64,000 nucleotides of DNA. Source: Platerodrilus igneus. Lineage: Eukaryota; Arthropoda; Insecta; Coleoptera; Lycidae. The stretch spans positions 536,829 through 600,828 of the forward strand of contig JARFIW010000835.1 in NCBI GenBank assembly GCA_036346225.1, given 5' to 3'. The notes beneath the pieces are model-generated. The model saw nothing but the letters and a program-made list of their open reading frames with translations. It searched no databases and was not told the DNA's origin. This document shows, one piece after another, positions 9,873 to 21,162 of this stretch (the first letter of the stretch is position 1; every line of letters starts with the position of its first letter). The position numbers were made by a program, and so were the translations under genes.

Positions 9873-11858
9873 CTAGATATTGGGCTTAAGGCGTTTACGC
9901 CGCCAGAAAGAAAACGAAACAAGGTCAAGAACATTAAGACTTCGCTGGCATACATCTTCCGGTTCGGAAGGATTATAGACAAATTTTTGCCTCTTATGCG
10001 CAGTGTTCCGCAAAACAAGGACAGTAGAGGATGTAGTAGTTGTAGCACGCGATATAGGAGGTGGCAAGAGTAGTTTAGAAAACTCAAAACGCGTTATAGA
10101 AAAAAGGGGTTTGTTTTTAGAATAGGTTGCCAGAAAGCCAAAGGTAGAAAGAGAAAAAGTATTGGCTGTAAAGAAATCAACCTTACGAAAAGAAATACAA
10201 GCAGAGCACACTTCAGTTACGTGACATAGAGAGACAGAATTAGATACATTTTTTACGACGTTAAATAAAGGATTAGAAGTATCTCAGTTAGGAAAGCAAA
10301 CAGCATTGGCTGTAGGAATATCAACCTTAGGAAAAGCAGAAACCGATATCACTTCAACCATATTATATAAAGGAACACAATCAGGTAGAAATTCATCAAC
10401 GTTACAAGAACAAACAGTATGAAGTAGAACTCGCCAATGTTTGATAAAGGACTCGAATGGAGTTTATCAACATGAAAAAGGAGCCCACCAGACAGAACTT
10501 CCTCAATTTTACAAGAACAAACAGCTTCAGGAAGAACTTCATCCACAATAGATAAAGAAGCAAAATCAGATTGACCTTCGTCACCATTAGATAAAATGAC
10601 ATCAGCTAGGATTTCACCAACCTTAATTAAAAGAACAGAAACAAGTAGCATTTTGTCAGCATGAGAAAAATGGGCATTAAAGATACAGGTTCATGTACTT
10701 CAACAGGACCTTCTCTGACTGAATTAGAAGTTATCGTCATTTCAGCGACATTTGTGCTTGCAGACACGACAGAAATTTCTTGGGTAGAATTGTTTAACAA
10801 AGCGAGAAGAAACTTTTGAGAAGCTAGCTGCAAGTCACTAATTCGAAGTATGCGTTACAATGGCGATGAATGCACAGTTTGGGGTGAAAGTGAATAAGTA
10901 GGGCGAGCAGAAGGGGGAGCAGAATAGGATGTAGAACTAGAAACGGAAAAAAGTTTGTTCGAAGCTACATTTGTCGAAGAAAGGTATGTTTTGATAGTAG
11001 GAGCAGGATGACCTGGATGAGGTACAGAAAAGAACGTAAAAGAAGCAGAAGAAGTTTGGCTCCTAGAGCTGAGAACAGGAGTTGAAGTATTATTTGAAGA
11101 CCTACTAGTAGCAAGATGACAGTTTGGACAGTTTCGGCGAGAAACTTCCTTATATCCGTAACCATGGCAATGGAGTACTTGAGGACGAGTACAACGTGCC
11201 GAAACATGACCAGGTTTGTCGCAATTAAAGCAGATGGATTGACGAGTAGAATCAGAACTAGGAAAAAGAGCAGTAAAACGTACGGAAGAAGTATCGGATC
11301 TGCTCGTAGGCGTAGGAGAAATCTTAACAACGTGACCATGTGAAATAGAAGTATTTTCTTCAATAGTAGCAGACTTATAAGCAAAATTCGGGAGATCCAA
11401 ACGTTGAATCAGTAAATTAGACAACGACTTCCAGTCAGAAAACTTATGCCGATTACCACGATCCCAAAGTAACGCTTTAGACTTGAACACACCCACTGCA
11501 GACTCACATAACTGCAATTCTGACACATGGTCAGTTCGTCGCAGTGTTTCGACCCGTCTGAAAAATCATGTACGGTTAGAGTATTTGGGTCACCAGAAAA
11601 TTTCAAATTTCACTCCCACACGAGAAGGCCTTGGTAGGAAGACGAAAAAGGAGTAGCAACTGACTTATGCACTATAGCAGAAACTGATTCCCGTTCAGCA
11701 GTAACAGTATGTTTGTTGTGACTAAGTGATACGGAATTATCGGCCAGATTCTTTGCCGATTCCAACTTCAGACGTTCGTCCTTTAACTCTTGTACGGAGT
11801 GGAAAAGAGGCAAATGGGTTATATAAAATGGATCAAGATTACGAAGCAAAACAGACAA
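9873..11858 (-). pseudogene. Gypsy-like gag with zinc knuckle and repetitive C-terminal extension
   Basis: Read 11,858 to about 9,873. The order is an N-terminal segment, a capsid-like segment containing WNLKFSGDPNTLTV (an in-frame TGA interrupts it just before), and then SELQLCESAVGVF. A zinc knuckle CFNCDKPGHVSARC and a degenerate second one (CHGYGYKEV...CPNC) follow, then a Ser/Thr-rich tail. The KFSGDP motif and layout match the gag at 38,082. After about 10,850 the frame is broken, but short repeated units appear (KVDIPTANA and KVDFFTANT, about 141 bp apart). Several frameshifts make this a pseudogene. Confidence 0.6.
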
Positions 11859-12146
11859 TTGAACAACTTCACTGAAGGAACGAACACCACCAACTTATGA
11901 TCAGTCATTTTCAGTAATAATAAAAAACAAATTGGGAAAGTAACTAAGTAAAGGCTAACCGTAACTCAATAAAAGCTCAAGAAAAAAATTATTGCGAATA
12001 CATGACAATTTAAAAGAACTACCAATAGGAGCGAAACAACAAAATAGAAATTAGAATAGAGCTGTAGAATAAAAGAAAAATCGGAGGAAACAACTAACTC
12101 TAGACTTGACGGGGAGAACAAAATATACAGAGAGGGAAGGAAGAAA

Positions 12147-12166
12147 ACGAAAAATCTTGGGCGCCA
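12147..12166 (-). other. Candidate tRNA-Lys primer binding site
   Basis: On the minus strand, TGGCGCCCAA followed by diverged bases. It lies between the putative LTR (12,167-12,494) and the gag frame, where a primer site should be. Only the first ten bases match the canonical tRNA-Lys site. Confidence 0.45.
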
Positions 12167-12494
12167 GCGTTTTCAATGGACTAGGATTATTGGCGAAAGC
12201 ACAAGTCCAATAATCTGAAATTAGCCAACCAATAATATTGAGCGATTAAGAAAGAAACCACAACTAAAACTTAAGAGGATCGAACTCACACAGTAAATAA
12301 AGAAAAGAAATAAGTACAAATTCGAGCGTAAGGGAAAAAAACATAAGTAGTATCAGGCCGAGAAGCAAAACAAAAATTGTGGCAGAAATTAAGCGAAACA
12401 AAATCGAAGCGAACGCTAACCAAAATCAAAATCGAAGCAAAAGTTAAGCCAACGTTACACAAAACAAAATCGGAGCCCTTCGCCAGGGAGTCAA

Positions 12495-13177
12495 AATGTT
12501 AGAGATGGGTACCTGTTGACTTTCAAAAAGCGTACGCACTAGTCCCCTTCATATGATCAAAAAAATAACGAATGGCGTCTTTGTGGTGATTTCCGTAAGT
12601 TTAATCCTATTACCGTCTCTGACAGATACCAAATACATCATATATGCGATTTTGGTACCAACCTTTATGAGAAAACAATTTTTTCTGTCATAGATCTGGT
12701 GCGTGCTTACCATCAGATCCCCGTCGTGTTAAAGGATATAAAGAAACGTCACTTAAAATTAAAAAATTTTTATTCCCGAATGTAATCAAGAAATATATTG
12801 CGACACTTGTATTTGTAGGCCTTCTTTAATAAAAAAATTTTAGACACACGTCTATAAAAATATTACAAAGTTGCTTCCACATGTTTATTCGTTAAGGTGC
12901 AATTATTGTAAAACCTTTGTCAGTGATCCTAACAAGAAAACCTTTTTAAAGGTTTTATTAATACAAAAGATAAATTAATTTGTATTCTTAGGCCGAAACC
13001 AACATTTTTACCCGGAATGAAGATATTCAATAAAATCCAAAAACGTTTGAAATATTGGAAGTTGCGAAACGAATCAAAAACTTCCTATTAATCAATCAGG
13101 GCACCTCAACTCGTTCAGGTCGTAGGGTACATTTCCCAAACGCTATCTCGAGACGTTAGCCACTGAGGGGAGAGTAA
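12495..13177 (+). pseudogene. Internal unit 5, right part
   Basis: Resumes at GTTAGAGATGGGTACC and covers RT start, an integrase zinc piece (shortened: CDTCICRPSL) and the tail, then the purine tract GAGGGGAGAGTAA before LTR 6. It has the same layout as the other units but more deletions. Confidence 0.65.
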
Positions 13178-13379
13178 TGTAGTGGACAAAATATTTGCCC
13201 AAGTGTTCTCGTTCATCATTGAAGGAGATTTGATTATGATTGCCTGGGGCAGATGACGTTTTTTTAGAATTCACAGATTTTTGATATTTCAATTTTATAT
13301 TTGTATTTCTTAATTAAATACAATAAACTAAACCAAGTAATATTTGCTGAATCATTTAATTTATTTTGTATTGCAAACA
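13178..13379 (+). repeat. LTR copy 6 of the array
   Basis: TGTAGTGGAC to TTGCAAACA, 202 bp, near full length. The primer binding site TGTTGACCCCGACGTAA at 13,387-13,403 is the closest match in the window to the tRNA-Trp complement used by CsRn1-type elements. Confidence 0.75.
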
Positions 13380-13629
13380 CTAAATTGTTGACCCCGACGT
13401 AATAATTTGCTGAATCCAATTTATAATATAACTCATCATATTGAAACCAGATACTCTCCTGTTTTCGTTAAACCCAGACGTTTGCCTCGGGATAAACTAT
13501 CAATTGCTAAAAGAAAGATGGGTACCAGTCGACTTTTAAATAGCGAATGGGCTAGTTCCCTTCATACGGTCAAAAAAAAATGGCGAATGGCGTACTAGTA
13601 GTGATTCTGTAAGTTTAATCCTATTACCG
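13380..13629 (+). pseudogene. Internal unit 6, left part
   Basis: Primer site and RT start (HHIETRYSPVFVKPRRLP is open from 13,407), ending at ATTACCG, the left target-site copy of the next insertion. Confidence 0.65.
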
Positions 13630-14119
13630 TGTAACGGGCATTTTTGTAGTTTTAAACTTTTTCGCTGTTTCCCAATTTATAAATGCATTTCTGCAAATTG
13701 CTGTTTCTGTATTTGATATTTATTAACTCGTGTGTAGTAATTTAACGATAGATAAATTGAAAATTATAAACCGCTTGTAATTCATTATAAATTGCATCGT
13801 CCTTGTCTTGCGGTTCGTATAAATTTTGTTGCTTATGTGGATATACAAGTCTAGATAAGATACGATAAGCAGTTGTAATAGCGACGAGTTGATAAACAGA
13901 CGAGGAGTCGTGTTTTGTTCTTTGTTCCGATATACTAAGTACGTTAAAAATACTGTTTCCTTTTTGCTTTGACACTAGTGAGAATTAATGCGGGATTTAA
14001 TTTTCGTATTGTTCATGTACGAGCACGGCACGATTTTTTAGTTGTTTTCTTGTGAAATAAAAATTGTATATTAACTGTACAAAAGTGTTTTACGGAACAT
14101 TTTGACGGACGTACTTAAG

Positions 14120-15152
14120 CTTAAACATGATGATTATTATAAGTAACTACAAGAATTGGTTGGGCAATATTCTCGAATATGTTAAGTGTGGGAAAGGATT
14201 TACTGGAAAACTATTATTTCGGCAAATGTCTAAGTGTTGGGGGATCTTGGTAGCCACAGGTTGCTTAACCTCCTTCACTGAATCTCGGTAAAATAGGGTA
14301 TAAAATTAGAATACAATAGAAAGGGAACGAGCTGAAAACACATGCTGTATGAGAATTTCAGGGAACTATGTAGGCTAGCTCAGAATATAAATAAGTGCAG
14401 GTACGTGTCCAACCAGTTTTGAGACGGAAAACCTAATGACGAAAAAATAAGCGAGATAAATCTGATGATTAGTATAAACAACTAGTTGTTGGTTGCGAAA
14501 TACCTGCAACTAATGTTGACTGTGCGAAAAGATAAATTGGAAAATATATTAAATCGCTAAATGGTTAAGTGTTGGGGGAACTTGGCAGCCACAGGCTGCT
14601 TACCACCCTTCACAACCATTGAAGGTCGGAGAAATAGGGCACATAACTGTAAAACAATAGAAAGTGATCGAACTGCATCTAACAAGAAAGAACAACGCCT
14701 ATGAGGAAAGACAACAAACATAGAATAAGAAGAAAATTGTTGAAAGCATATGTGTGGAGCACGGCACAGTATGCCTATGAAATACGGGCAGTCTGAAACG
14801 CAGACAGAAAAACGGTAGCAGCCTTTTGAAATGCTGTGCTTCAGATGTATGAGGATGATAGCATGGACAGACAAAGATAATAACAAATAAGTTACAGAAA
14901 TAGTAGGGGGAACAAGAATATCTGGGGAAAAAGAGAAATAGTAGGGCGGAATACGTTCTAAGGCATTTTTGGGGAATAGTATGTGAAATATTACAAGCAG
15001 AGATAGGAAAAAAGAAGTAGATGTAGACCTAGATCAGACAGTTATAGATGCAAACTGTGCATATTTCAGGGTAATCTGTAGGTTAGTTCATAATAGGGAA
15101 CAATGATGGTACGCGTCTAACCAGTTCTAGGACTGAAGACCAAATGATGATG
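14120..15152 (+). mobile_element. LINE 3'-end insertion, dimeric, with 7-bp target duplication
   Basis: Flanked by ACTTAAG (14,113-14,119 and 15,153-15,159) and ending in ATGATGATG, a typical LINE tail. It holds two diverged copies of one sequence (beginning TGATGATTATTATAAG at about 14,128 and TGATGATTAGTATAAA at about 14,463). The second keeps more of the LINE: VAAFEMLCFRCMRMIAWTD at about 14,812-14,870, then a C-terminal region. Both end in a motif like CRLAQN...KCR followed by a stop and Asp-rich readings of the tail. The clade is not assignable from this short piece. Confidence 0.55.
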
Positions 15153-16341
15153 ACTTAAGTGATACACGTGCTTTACCCATTATGGTTCTTTTTAGTTGTT
15201 TTGTCTTTTAATATTGAAACTGTGTGCGCGATCTAGTTTTGCGGTCCTTTTCTTTTCAGAGTAGCGCATACTTTGGATTATTTAAATACAGTGATACTGT
15301 AGTTTCTGAATTTTCTAACAACAAAGAATCTAAAATAGATCATTGCTTGCGCAAATTTCGTTATTTGTGAAATATAACAGATTACCGGCTTACAAAGGTA
15401 TTGGTTGAAGTTTCTAACTGCTTTTTGGGATGTTTATGAAAATAATATACATTTGGTCCCAGTTGAAATTAAACTAGTGCTTCAGAATATTTCGAAATTG
15501 TTGTCTTAGGAAATAGAATTACCAAGAAATTTATCAAGGCTACATAGTTCCGACGCGTGATAATGTCTGCTGCTAACACCAGTGAAATATGTAGGTGTGA
15601 TTAGTGTAACGTGTGATGAGTTCCATCAACACCCTCACGTGTCAAGGGTGATGTGCTTCGTTAGTGCAGGACATCGTTGAATCCCACACTTCAGTTGCAA
15701 GGAAGCGTTGCTGAAGGACTTTTGTAAGTTGAACTATTTCCTACTGGTTATTACTTTAAATATCTATCCGTTGCTTTACCATATCTTTGTCGTTCTGATA
15801 CCTTTTACAATAGACTTGCATGCTATTTTAAAACATAGAAAAAAAAAGAAAGAAAGAAAAATCAATACTACTAAATTACTCATACCAATTGTGTCTTACC
15901 TATTTATTTACTGAATTACTCATATCAATTGTGTCTTACCTATTTATTTTTTTAACATTTTGTCTGATTTATGTTTAATTGGTGTGTGAGGAAACGTTTC
16001 TGCTACTCCCCAATATTACCTCACTTTGTACTAAACATTTTTCTGTATTGCTTTTACCGTTGTTATATTATATAGTTTATCTAAACAGTTCTTTTTTTTA
16101 CATTCAACAAAGTACTGAATAACTTAGACTTTTCATTGCTGCTATGCTTATTCTCTTTTTTTTTCAGGTTTGCTTAACTAATTTTTTTTATTGCAGGTAT
16201 TATCACTAACTCCTTACGGCCGCGTACATGGTATGTTGGTCTGCTTTCTACGACCGCCCCTACTCTCCAATTAAGCCCGGTCACTTCTTCTTTGATTTTC
16301 TTTTTTGTTACGCACGGCTACGAGCCAACGTAACATAACTT

Positions 16342-16356
16342 TGGCGCCCGACGTGG
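16342..16356 (+). other. tRNA-Lys primer binding site
   Basis: TGGCGCCCGACGTGG, six bases after the LTR end CGTAACA at 16,335. It matches the shared start of tRNA-Lys primer sites and sets the orientation of the element as plus. Confidence 0.6.
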
Positions 16357-16381
16357 CTGCCACGAAAAAAAAAACGTAACA

Positions 16382-16433
16382 ACCGTCTCTGACACACACC
16401 AAATACCTCATATATACGATTTTCGTAACAACC
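16382..16433 (+). pseudogene. Internal unit 6, short middle piece
   Basis: ACCGTCTCTGAC...ATATACGATTTT, the RT segment that follows directly on 13,629 in uninterrupted units. It breaks off at about 16,433, where the 4-kb LINE begins. Confidence 0.65.
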
Positions 16434-16850
16434 TGAGCTTTTTACTTGACACATACGTTTGTTACGTGGAGTTTGGTAAACGCTATATAAAGGTTTTAAG
16501 TGTTAAAAAATAGTAAAAGTGACGCGTGTGTCGAGTGCTTAAAAAAAGAATACAGGGGTGTTAAATTCAAAAGATCTAGACTCTATTTAACTCATTTTAA
16601 GGAAGTTTTAAAGAAATTATATTATATTGGACGTCAGATTGACAGGCCTTTCGTTTAACTTCAAATTTCCTTTTTTTCTTTGACGCACTTTTTCAAAAGT
16701 TGCTACAAAGCATACTCACAGGTAGAAATTTGATTATCTAACTCTCCTTGGACAATTCAACGCAAAATTTCGGAATTTTTTGTATCTTTTTCACGACTTA
16801 TCGACAGTCGGATACTAAATTACACATTCATCGCATAAAAGCGCCCGCAT

Positions 16851-17763
16851 ATGATTGAAATGGAAAACGAGCACAATACTCAAGACTCTCAAACGCTCAC
16901 TTGTCCATTATATCAAAAAAGATGACTAAAAAGCAGAATGGATTTGCATGTTCACTGGCCAAAAAGACATCCAATTGAAAAGCGACGAGCACTAGAAGCA
17001 CGAATGAAACCAGCACGTACAACGGCAGCGTACGAACCATTCCAACCTGACTGAACTGAATATAATCTCATGAAAGAACTTTTGGTTTTTGTACAAACGA
17101 TACGATAAGAGCACACACAACCGTCTTGAAGAGGATATCAAAGGCCGCTCGGATTCAAATTGCAATAGAATTCTCAAACCTGATTCGTTCTTAAACTCAA
17201 CCGGAGGCTCCTGTCTTCACGTGGACTCACCTGTTTATTTTCGCTTACATCACTTTGAAATCCCCAGATCAAAAAACACAATCAACAAAAACCTGTCAAT
17301 TGCTACCACCGTGAAGCGTAACTTGGATATGTGGACCAAGTTGAAACTATTGCCTTTCGACGATCTAACTAACAGTATTTTAGTGACGCCTAAAAGGTGC
17401 AAGAAATCGAAAACTCCTAAAGACAAAGAGCAGTTCGCATAAAATTAATACAATCAAAGTTATGCGACGGAGATATTAGGGGAGCCATCGAGATTCTATG
17501 ATCAAACGATACGATTGCTTCCGTCAACAACAACAATTATCAGAATATTATTAGAAAAACATCCAGAACCAAGCATAAATATCACAAACAACGAGGAAAC
17601 CAACATCGATATCCAACCAGTATCAACAATGAAAATTAGAAAATCAATTTTCGGTTTCGCGACTGGAAGCACAGATGGTATGGACGGTATAAGGCCACAA
17701 CATTTAAAAGATCTCATCGGTAAAGAAACAGGTGACCATGCAAATCAACTGTTGGAATTGTAA
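16851..17763 (+). pseudogene. LINE ORF, N-terminal zinc finger and linker to RT start
   Basis: ATG at 16,851 opens a frame with CPLYQKR then DLHVHWPKRHP. This matches a C2H2 finger whose second Cys has become Tyr, with a TGA in the middle. Further on, LCDGDIRGAIEIL and NDTIAS (about 17,460-17,520) and FGFATGSTDGMDGIRPQHLKDL (about 17,655-17,720) are the segments that lead into the RT fingers. The reading frame changes several times. Related sequence is at 22,090-22,625. Confidence 0.6.
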
Positions 17764-18412
17764 AATAATTCCGGTGTAAATTTCAAATAGCTAATTAGGA
17801 GAGAAAATGGACTGTATATAAGTTAAATTGATAGTTTACAAACAACAGATAATTAATGTCTTTAATCAAATCAAAGCAAAGCGTTTACTATAAAGCACTC
17901 ACCTAATTTTTTACAAAGTCGTGTTAATGCAAAAAACGATGTAGCATCCAAATCTGCCTCTTGCGGGGAAGCGAAGCACATTTAGTTCAATAGCGGTTCT
18001 AACGAAAAAAGCGATTCATGTACAATAGCGATGCGAACTGGTCGAAAAACAAATTGATTATCTTCTATGTTGAACGTGTAAACTAGCGATGCGGCCCGTT
18101 CGAACGGCGAAACTATTCTCTGCTCGTAGAACGTGTACGATAGCGATGCGGTGTATTCGACCGACGAAACGAAAACTCTTCTGGCTTTGTGGATTTTCCA
18201 ATCGATATTCGTTGTTGCACATACAGAATAACACACAGAGTTTTATCACTCACGGCACTTGGCGCGTGCTTCAAGTAAAACCATGGGAATTCCACTCTAA
18301 TAAATTTAAACATACCGCGGCGGATTTAAACAAATAAACTCGACAGAAATAAAATTTAGCTATAAATCATTTACATATAAACGGAACAGGAATCTTTAAG
18401 TAGTTTCACAGA
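17764..18412. other. 650-bp segment interrupting the LINE; holds a 57-bp tandem repeat
   Basis: The LINE reading stops at DHANQLLEL (17,760) and resumes at VPTYVTPFLYGATLCGLNK (18,428). The sequence between is absent from the related copies. It is AT-rich apart from the repeat at 18,022-18,195. No clear target duplication or terminal repeats were seen. Confidence 0.5.
18022..18195. repeat. Tandem repeat, ~57-59 bp, three units
   Basis: Units start at 18,022, 18,081 and 18,138 with the shared core TAGCGATGCG and a shared end near GAACGTGTA. Because 57 is a multiple of 3, the minus strand shows a repeated 19-residue pattern (ASLSYTF, ASLVYTF). There is no other sign that it is translated. Confidence 0.7.
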
Positions 18413-18415
18413 TAT

Positions 18416-20355
18416 GTGCATAATGGTTAAGGTTCCAACATACGTAACACCTTTCCTTTACGGCGCAACGCTTTGTGGACTAAACAAGTAGGACAACAGC
18501 ATAAGGCCGATTGCTATTGGAAATACCCTACGAACACTAGTTTCTAGAATAGCTAGTGCCAGAATGTCTAATCAAGCAGGAAGTGAACTCCAACCGAAGC
18601 AACTGGGTTTCGGTACACGTGGTGGATGCAAAACTTGGATACATGCGGCCAGATATTTTGTTAATTTTGACCATGCTCCAACCAAAGTTCTGATAAAACT
18701 GGATTTTCGAAACGCATACAACGAAATAGAACATCACCTAGTGCTCCGAAAGGAAAAATGTCTAGAAATTTATCCCTTTATAAGACAGTGTTATGCTGCA
18801 CCAACTTGGCTCGCTTTTGGAGCATACACCATGCTTTACCAGAGAGGCTGCCAGCAGGAAGACCCCTGTGGACCTGCGATTTTCTGCTTGGGCATACATG
18901 ACATAGTCACCTCGCTGTAGTCCGAATTCAATATCTGGTACATCGACGATGGATCAATCGGAGGAGACACCGATCTAGAACTTCGATTCAACTTTCAAAA
19001 CTGCGAAATCAAATTGTTGGGCAACCACAACGACGATGAACGTGCACATCTTCTGAATAGGTTCAATCAAGTCACACCGGGAATCATTGATCGACCACAA
19101 GAAATCGAACTCCTAAACGCACCTTTGACAATCGAAGGTATTAGACCAGCAATTACACAAAAACTGGAAAAATTTCATGTCATGATCTGGCGTATTGAGA
19201 AACTCGGATCTCATTACTCATACTGCCTGCTACGTAGCTCACTTTCAACACCTCAGTTAAATTACTTGCTACGAACAACACCATGGCGGGAAGCATTGGA
19301 AATCCTTGAAGAATACAACTTTGCCTTCAAGTCATCAATGGAAAGCATCGTCAATTGCCACTTCGTTGGATCATCATGGACTAAAGCAACTTTACTCGTC
19401 AATTTAGGTGAACTCGGACTAAGATACGCCACAAACCTTTGCTTTTCAAGTTTCTTAAGATCGATTCACTCAGTTGCGGATCTGGTTGCCATCATTGTCT
19501 CATCGTTTACACTAGCATCAGACATACATACAATCAAAGCAATGGAGGCTTGGTCAATGATAATTCAGGCAGATCTACTACCGGAAGGGGAACGAAAATA
19601 TCAAAAGAAATGGGACAATAGTTTGTGCTCCAAGCTGCAGCAACTCAAATTCGAAAAGTGTAAAACCTATGAAGCGAAAGCAAGGATAATGGCCAACAAC
19701 ACAAAAGAATCCGGCGCTTGCTTAAATACTTTCCCGTTCTCGTCGCTCGGTACATTGTTTGACAATCAGTCATTCAGAATTACAGTTTTGTTGCGTCTCG
19801 GAATTCGGTTATAAGTCACTCACACATGTGTATGTGGGTTACAGGTCAATGAAATTGGTCACCATGGCCTCTGTTGCAAAAAACGCGCTGGCAGATACGC
19901 CAGACATACGATGGTAAACGATCTGATTAAGCGAGTACTTATTACAAGCAAAATTCCGGCTATACTCGAACCAACCGGGTGTAACAGATCTGATGGGAAA
20001 AATCCCGATGGACTCACTTGGGTACCCTCGCAAATCGGAAAACCAATGGTGTAGGATTTTTACATGTGCGGATACGCTAGCAAGTTCTTACGTGAGAGGA
20101 AATGCAAGAAAACCCGATCATGCTGCTCAACTACGGGAGAACCATAAGAACAACCTCTACAAAAACTTACAAACCAACTTTTATACTATCCCAGTATGTG
20201 TCGAGACTTTAGGAACTTGCGGTGAAAGTTGCCTTAAACTCATCAAACGAATCGGCGAGCTTATGAAAAATATTACGAGGGAGAAACGTTCAAGAAATTT
20301 TCTAATTCAAAGAATCAGCGTTCGGTTCAGCGAGGAAACGCTGCTGCAATTCTAG
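18416..20355 (+). pseudogene. LINE RT, zinc knuckle and restriction-like endonuclease
   Basis: RT: FLYGATLCGLNK, DNSIRPIAIGNTL, QLGFGTRGG, KVLIKLDFRNAYNEIE. The catalytic YIDD is at 18,939-18,950, followed by a short deletion. A long open stretch (19,014-19,814) carries the thumb (LEKFHVMIWRIEKLG, SLSTPQLNYLLRTTP). Then comes a CCHC knuckle (CVCG...GHHGLCC, about 19,820-19,875). The endonuclease shows ILEPTG, SDGKNPDGLTWVPS (about 19,985-20,026) and CADTLASSYV, then VETLGTCGES and FLIQRIS. The RPD of the usual endonuclease motif reads NPD here. Breaks lie at about 18,508 (TAG), 18,960, 19,813 and 20,030. Confidence 0.75.
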
Positions 20356-20502
20356 GAACTGTTCCATCACAAGCAAAATTGACGAAGTATATTGTTTATA
20401 AAAGACTGTGATAACCTTTTTTTTCAAATATGTCTGTATTTTTCTAATGTAATAGTACAAGTTTACATACCAAAAACAAATAGTTAAAGATTTTAAAAAA
20501 GA

Positions 20503-21162
20503 ATTCTGTCATAGATCTGGTTCGTGCTTACTATCAGATTCCCGTCAAGTTAAAGAATATAACGCAACGTCACTTAAAATTTAAAAATTTTTATTCCCGA
20601 ATGTAATCAAGAAATATATTGCGACAGTTCCTCTGGTATTTGGAGGCCCTTTTTAACAAAAAATTTTAGACAATGCATTTAAAATCGTACACTTTCTGAC
20701 ACACCCCGGAATTAAGACGTCCATTAAATTAGTGAAAGATAAATACTCCCTGTATGTTTTTTGTGGTTTGTTTAGCATTTCTCTTAATCTTTCTAATTTA
20801 ACTATGAGTGGTTTAATTCCCAAAGAATATTAAGAAAAATAGTGAAAGATAGGTTCGTTTGATCGTCCATAAAAAAATTGCAAACTTGCTTCCACGTGTC
20901 TATTCCTCAAGGTGCGATTAATGTAAGACCTTTCTCAATGATCTCCTGACAACACAAATTTTTTGTTAATTCGAAACATAAATTGACTTCTATCGATAGG
21001 CTGAAAGCAGCATTTTTACCCCGGGATGAGGTTATTCAATCATACCCAAAGACGTTTGAAACACAGGAAGTCCCTCCGTTAATCAGTCAGGGCACCTTAA
21101 CTCGTTCAAGTCGTAGGGTACATTTTCCCAAACGCTATCTGCAGTCACAGGGGGGAGAGTAA
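20503..21162 (+). pseudogene. Internal unit 6, right part
   Basis: Begins TTCTGTCATAGATCTGG and covers the end of the RT piece, the integrase zinc region (CNQEIYCDSSSGIW) and the tail (SIDRLKAAFLP), then the purine tract before LTR 7. A 98-bp insertion interrupts it at 20,742. Confidence 0.65.
20742..20839 (+). mobile_element. 98-bp insertion with 12-bp target duplication
   Basis: TAGTGAAAGATA stands on both sides (20,730-20,741 and 20,840-20,851) and occurs once in the other units. The insert begins AATACTCCCTG and ends in an A-rich AAGAAAAA. The length of the duplication and the A-rich end fit a LINE-mobilised short fragment. Confidence 0.6.

Larger units (their letters stand above)
7101..12494 (-). 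mobile_element. Minus-strand gypsy-like LTR element, 3' part missing or rearranged
   Basis: The insertion splits unit 5. Read on the minus strand it offers a possible 5' LTR (12,494 to 12,167), then a primer binding site TGGCGCCCAA (12,166 down to 12,157) identical to the first ten bases of the common tRNA-Lys site, and then a gag-type reading frame (11,858 to 9,873). No protease, RT, integrase or 3' LTR could be recognised. The plus strand of 8,300-10,800 is strikingly purine-rich. Confidence 0.5.
13630..16381 (+). mobile_element. LTR element (near-solo LTR plus primer site) with 4-bp target duplication
   Basis: Starts TGTAACGGGC and ends CGTAACA. It is flanked by ACCG on both sides (13,626-13,629 and 16,382-16,385), inside a block that is uninterrupted in the other array units. 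The LTR proper ends at CGTAACA (16,335) and is followed by a tRNA-Lys type primer site at 16,342. After about 40 bases comes a second CGTAACA, as if nearly the whole interior and 3' LTR were deleted between short repeats. The LTR itself is inflated by the LINE insertion at 14,120-15,152. A second copy of the LTR start occurs at 63,936. Confidence 0.65.
16434..20502 (+). mobile_element. Near full-length LINE with restriction-like endonuclease (R2-like layout)
   Basis: About 4.07 kb inserted in unit 6. The array sequence resumes at 20,503, with about 20 target bases lost and no duplication seen. The layout on the plus strand is a 5' leader with a TATATAAAG-like stretch near 16,480, an N-terminal zinc finger, a linker, RT, a zinc knuckle and a PD-(D/E)XK-type endonuclease at the C-terminus. 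This single-ORF plan characterises R2/CRE/NeSL-type LINEs. A foreign 650-bp segment lies at about 17,764-18,412. Numerous stops show it is dead. Confidence 0.7.

Noticed and set aside
17982..18236. 84-codon minus-strand ORF encoding 19-residue repeats
   Set aside because: It follows only from the 57-bp period of the tandem repeat. No start context, domain or second copy supports a gene.
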